Source: Pseudomonas putida (lineage in GTDB: Bacteria; Pseudomonadota; Gammaproteobacteria; Pseudomonadales; Pseudomonadaceae). Taken from it: DNA of 64,000 nt. The first letter of the stretch is position 1, and each line of letters starts with the position of its first letter. Positions 63,439 through 64,000 of the stretch are shown in pieces. The DNA is taken from positions 5,270,001-5,334,000 of the forward strand of contig NZ_CP026115.2 of the NCBI RefSeq assembly GCF_009883635.2, written 5' to 3'. A program made the translations under genes and the position numbers. Below the pieces are notes generated by a model. That model was not told where the DNA came from. It made no database searches and saw nothing but the letters and a program-made list of their open reading frames with translations.

Positions 63439-64000
63439 ATGAGCAGCACCTTTTTCATCCCGCCCGTCAACATCATGGGCATCGACTGCCTCGACGAGGC
63501 CATGGCCGCGATTGCCGGTTATGGCTTGCGCAAGGCGCTGATCGTGACCGACCAGGGCCTGGCCAAGGCCGGGGTCGCCGCGCGTATCGGGCGCATGCTG
63601 GCCTTGCAGGATATCGACTCGGTGGTGTTCGACGGCGCCAAGCCCAACCCCAGCATCGCCAACGTCGAGGCAGGCCTTGCCGTGTTGCTGCGTGAGCGCT
63701 GCGACTGCGTGGTGTCGCTGGGCGGCGGCTCGCCCCATGACTGCGCCAAGGGTATTGCCCTGTGCGCCACCAACGGTGGGCATATCAGTGACTACGAGGG
63801 CGTCGACCGCTCGCGCAAGCCGCAGCTGCCACTGATCGCCATCAACACCACGGCGGGCACGGCCAGTGAAATGACCCGTTTCTGCATCATCACCGACGAG
63901 CGCCGCCATGTGAAAATGGCCATCGTCGACCGTAACGTCACGCCGATCCTTTCGGTCAATGACCCGGCGCTGATGGTTGCCATGCCCAAGGGGCTGACGG
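63439..64000 (+). CDS. Iron-containing alcohol dehydrogenase (partial, C-terminus outside window)
   Basis: The frame opens at ATG 63439 with AGGAGG 8 nt upstream and runs off the window after about 187 residues. The visible part has the group III dehydrogenase pattern [34 protein letters not shown], the nucleotide-binding [16 protein letters not shown], and [19 protein letters not shown]. It resembles YiaY/AdhB-type enzymes. The metal-binding histidines lie beyond the window. Confidence 0.9.
   Translation, partial: MSSTFFIPPVNIMGIDCLDEAMAAIAGYGLRKALIVTDQGLAKAGVAARIGRMLALQDIDSVVFDGAKPNPSIANVEAGLAVLLRERCDCVVSLGGGSPHDCAKGIALCATNGGHISDYEGVDRSRKPQLPLIAINTTAGTASEMTRFCIITDERRHVKMAIVDRNVTPILSVNDPALMVAMPKGLT

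Overview
This is a GC-rich chromosomal window from a Pseudomonas of the P. putida group. The evidence is gene content (an MnxG-type manganese oxidase, a quinohemoprotein amine dehydrogenase locus, DUF6124 and PACE genes) and many putida-type REP hairpins built on GCGGGCTTGCCCCGCGAA. I saw no rRNA or tRNA gene, no CRISPR array, no phage and no IS element.

Layout. (1) 1-1596, minus: N-terminal part of a VasX-like type VI secretion effector. (2) 1910-13258, plus: giant multicopper Mn(II) oxidase MnxG, a beta-propeller protein, two SCO1/SenC copper chaperones, a cytochrome c/periplasmic-binding-protein fusion and a SurA-like chaperone. (3) 13499-23031, plus: a receiver-only regulator, an atypical type II secretion/MSHA-like machine (ATPase, PilM/N/O/P-like proteins, lipoprotein secretin, three pseudopilin-like proteins) running straight into csgE-csgF-csgG. 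(4) 23072-25058: two copies of a 225-bp long inverted repeat, a C4-like regulatory RNA leader before a DUF6124 gene, and alkB. (5) 25149-30689, minus: the curlin operon, with two paralogous secreted proteins, a CsgB-like protein and an unusually long CsgA-like protein; a third long inverted repeat lies upstream.

(6) 31252-43471: quinohemoprotein amine dehydrogenase locus with a sigma54 activator, peptide exporter, protease, flavoprotein, aldehyde dehydrogenase, alpha subunit, radical SAM enzyme, gamma subunit and beta subunit, followed by an acyl-CoA ligase and mobA. (7) 45973-52536: RND efflux pump divergent from an RstAB-like two-component system. (8) 52511-60908, minus: NfrA/NfrB/WecB exopolysaccharide operon with a DUF4434 protein and a diguanylate cyclase. 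(9) 61183-64000: PACE efflux protein, an attenuator-controlled ilvA and the start of an iron-type alcohol dehydrogenase.

Main observation. Regions 2, 3 and 5 look like one regulon. The promoter regions before mnxG, before the secretion/csgEFG operon and before the curlin operon each carry a CCCC-N6-GGGG element, and each carries a sigma54-like promoter; two of these promoters are perfect and the one at 13363 is one base short in its spacer. P. putida Mn oxidation is known to need the sigma54-type regulator MnxR, and in Geobacter an atypical type II system secretes a multicopper protein. I infer a dedicated export route and an amyloid matrix co-produced with the manganese oxidase.
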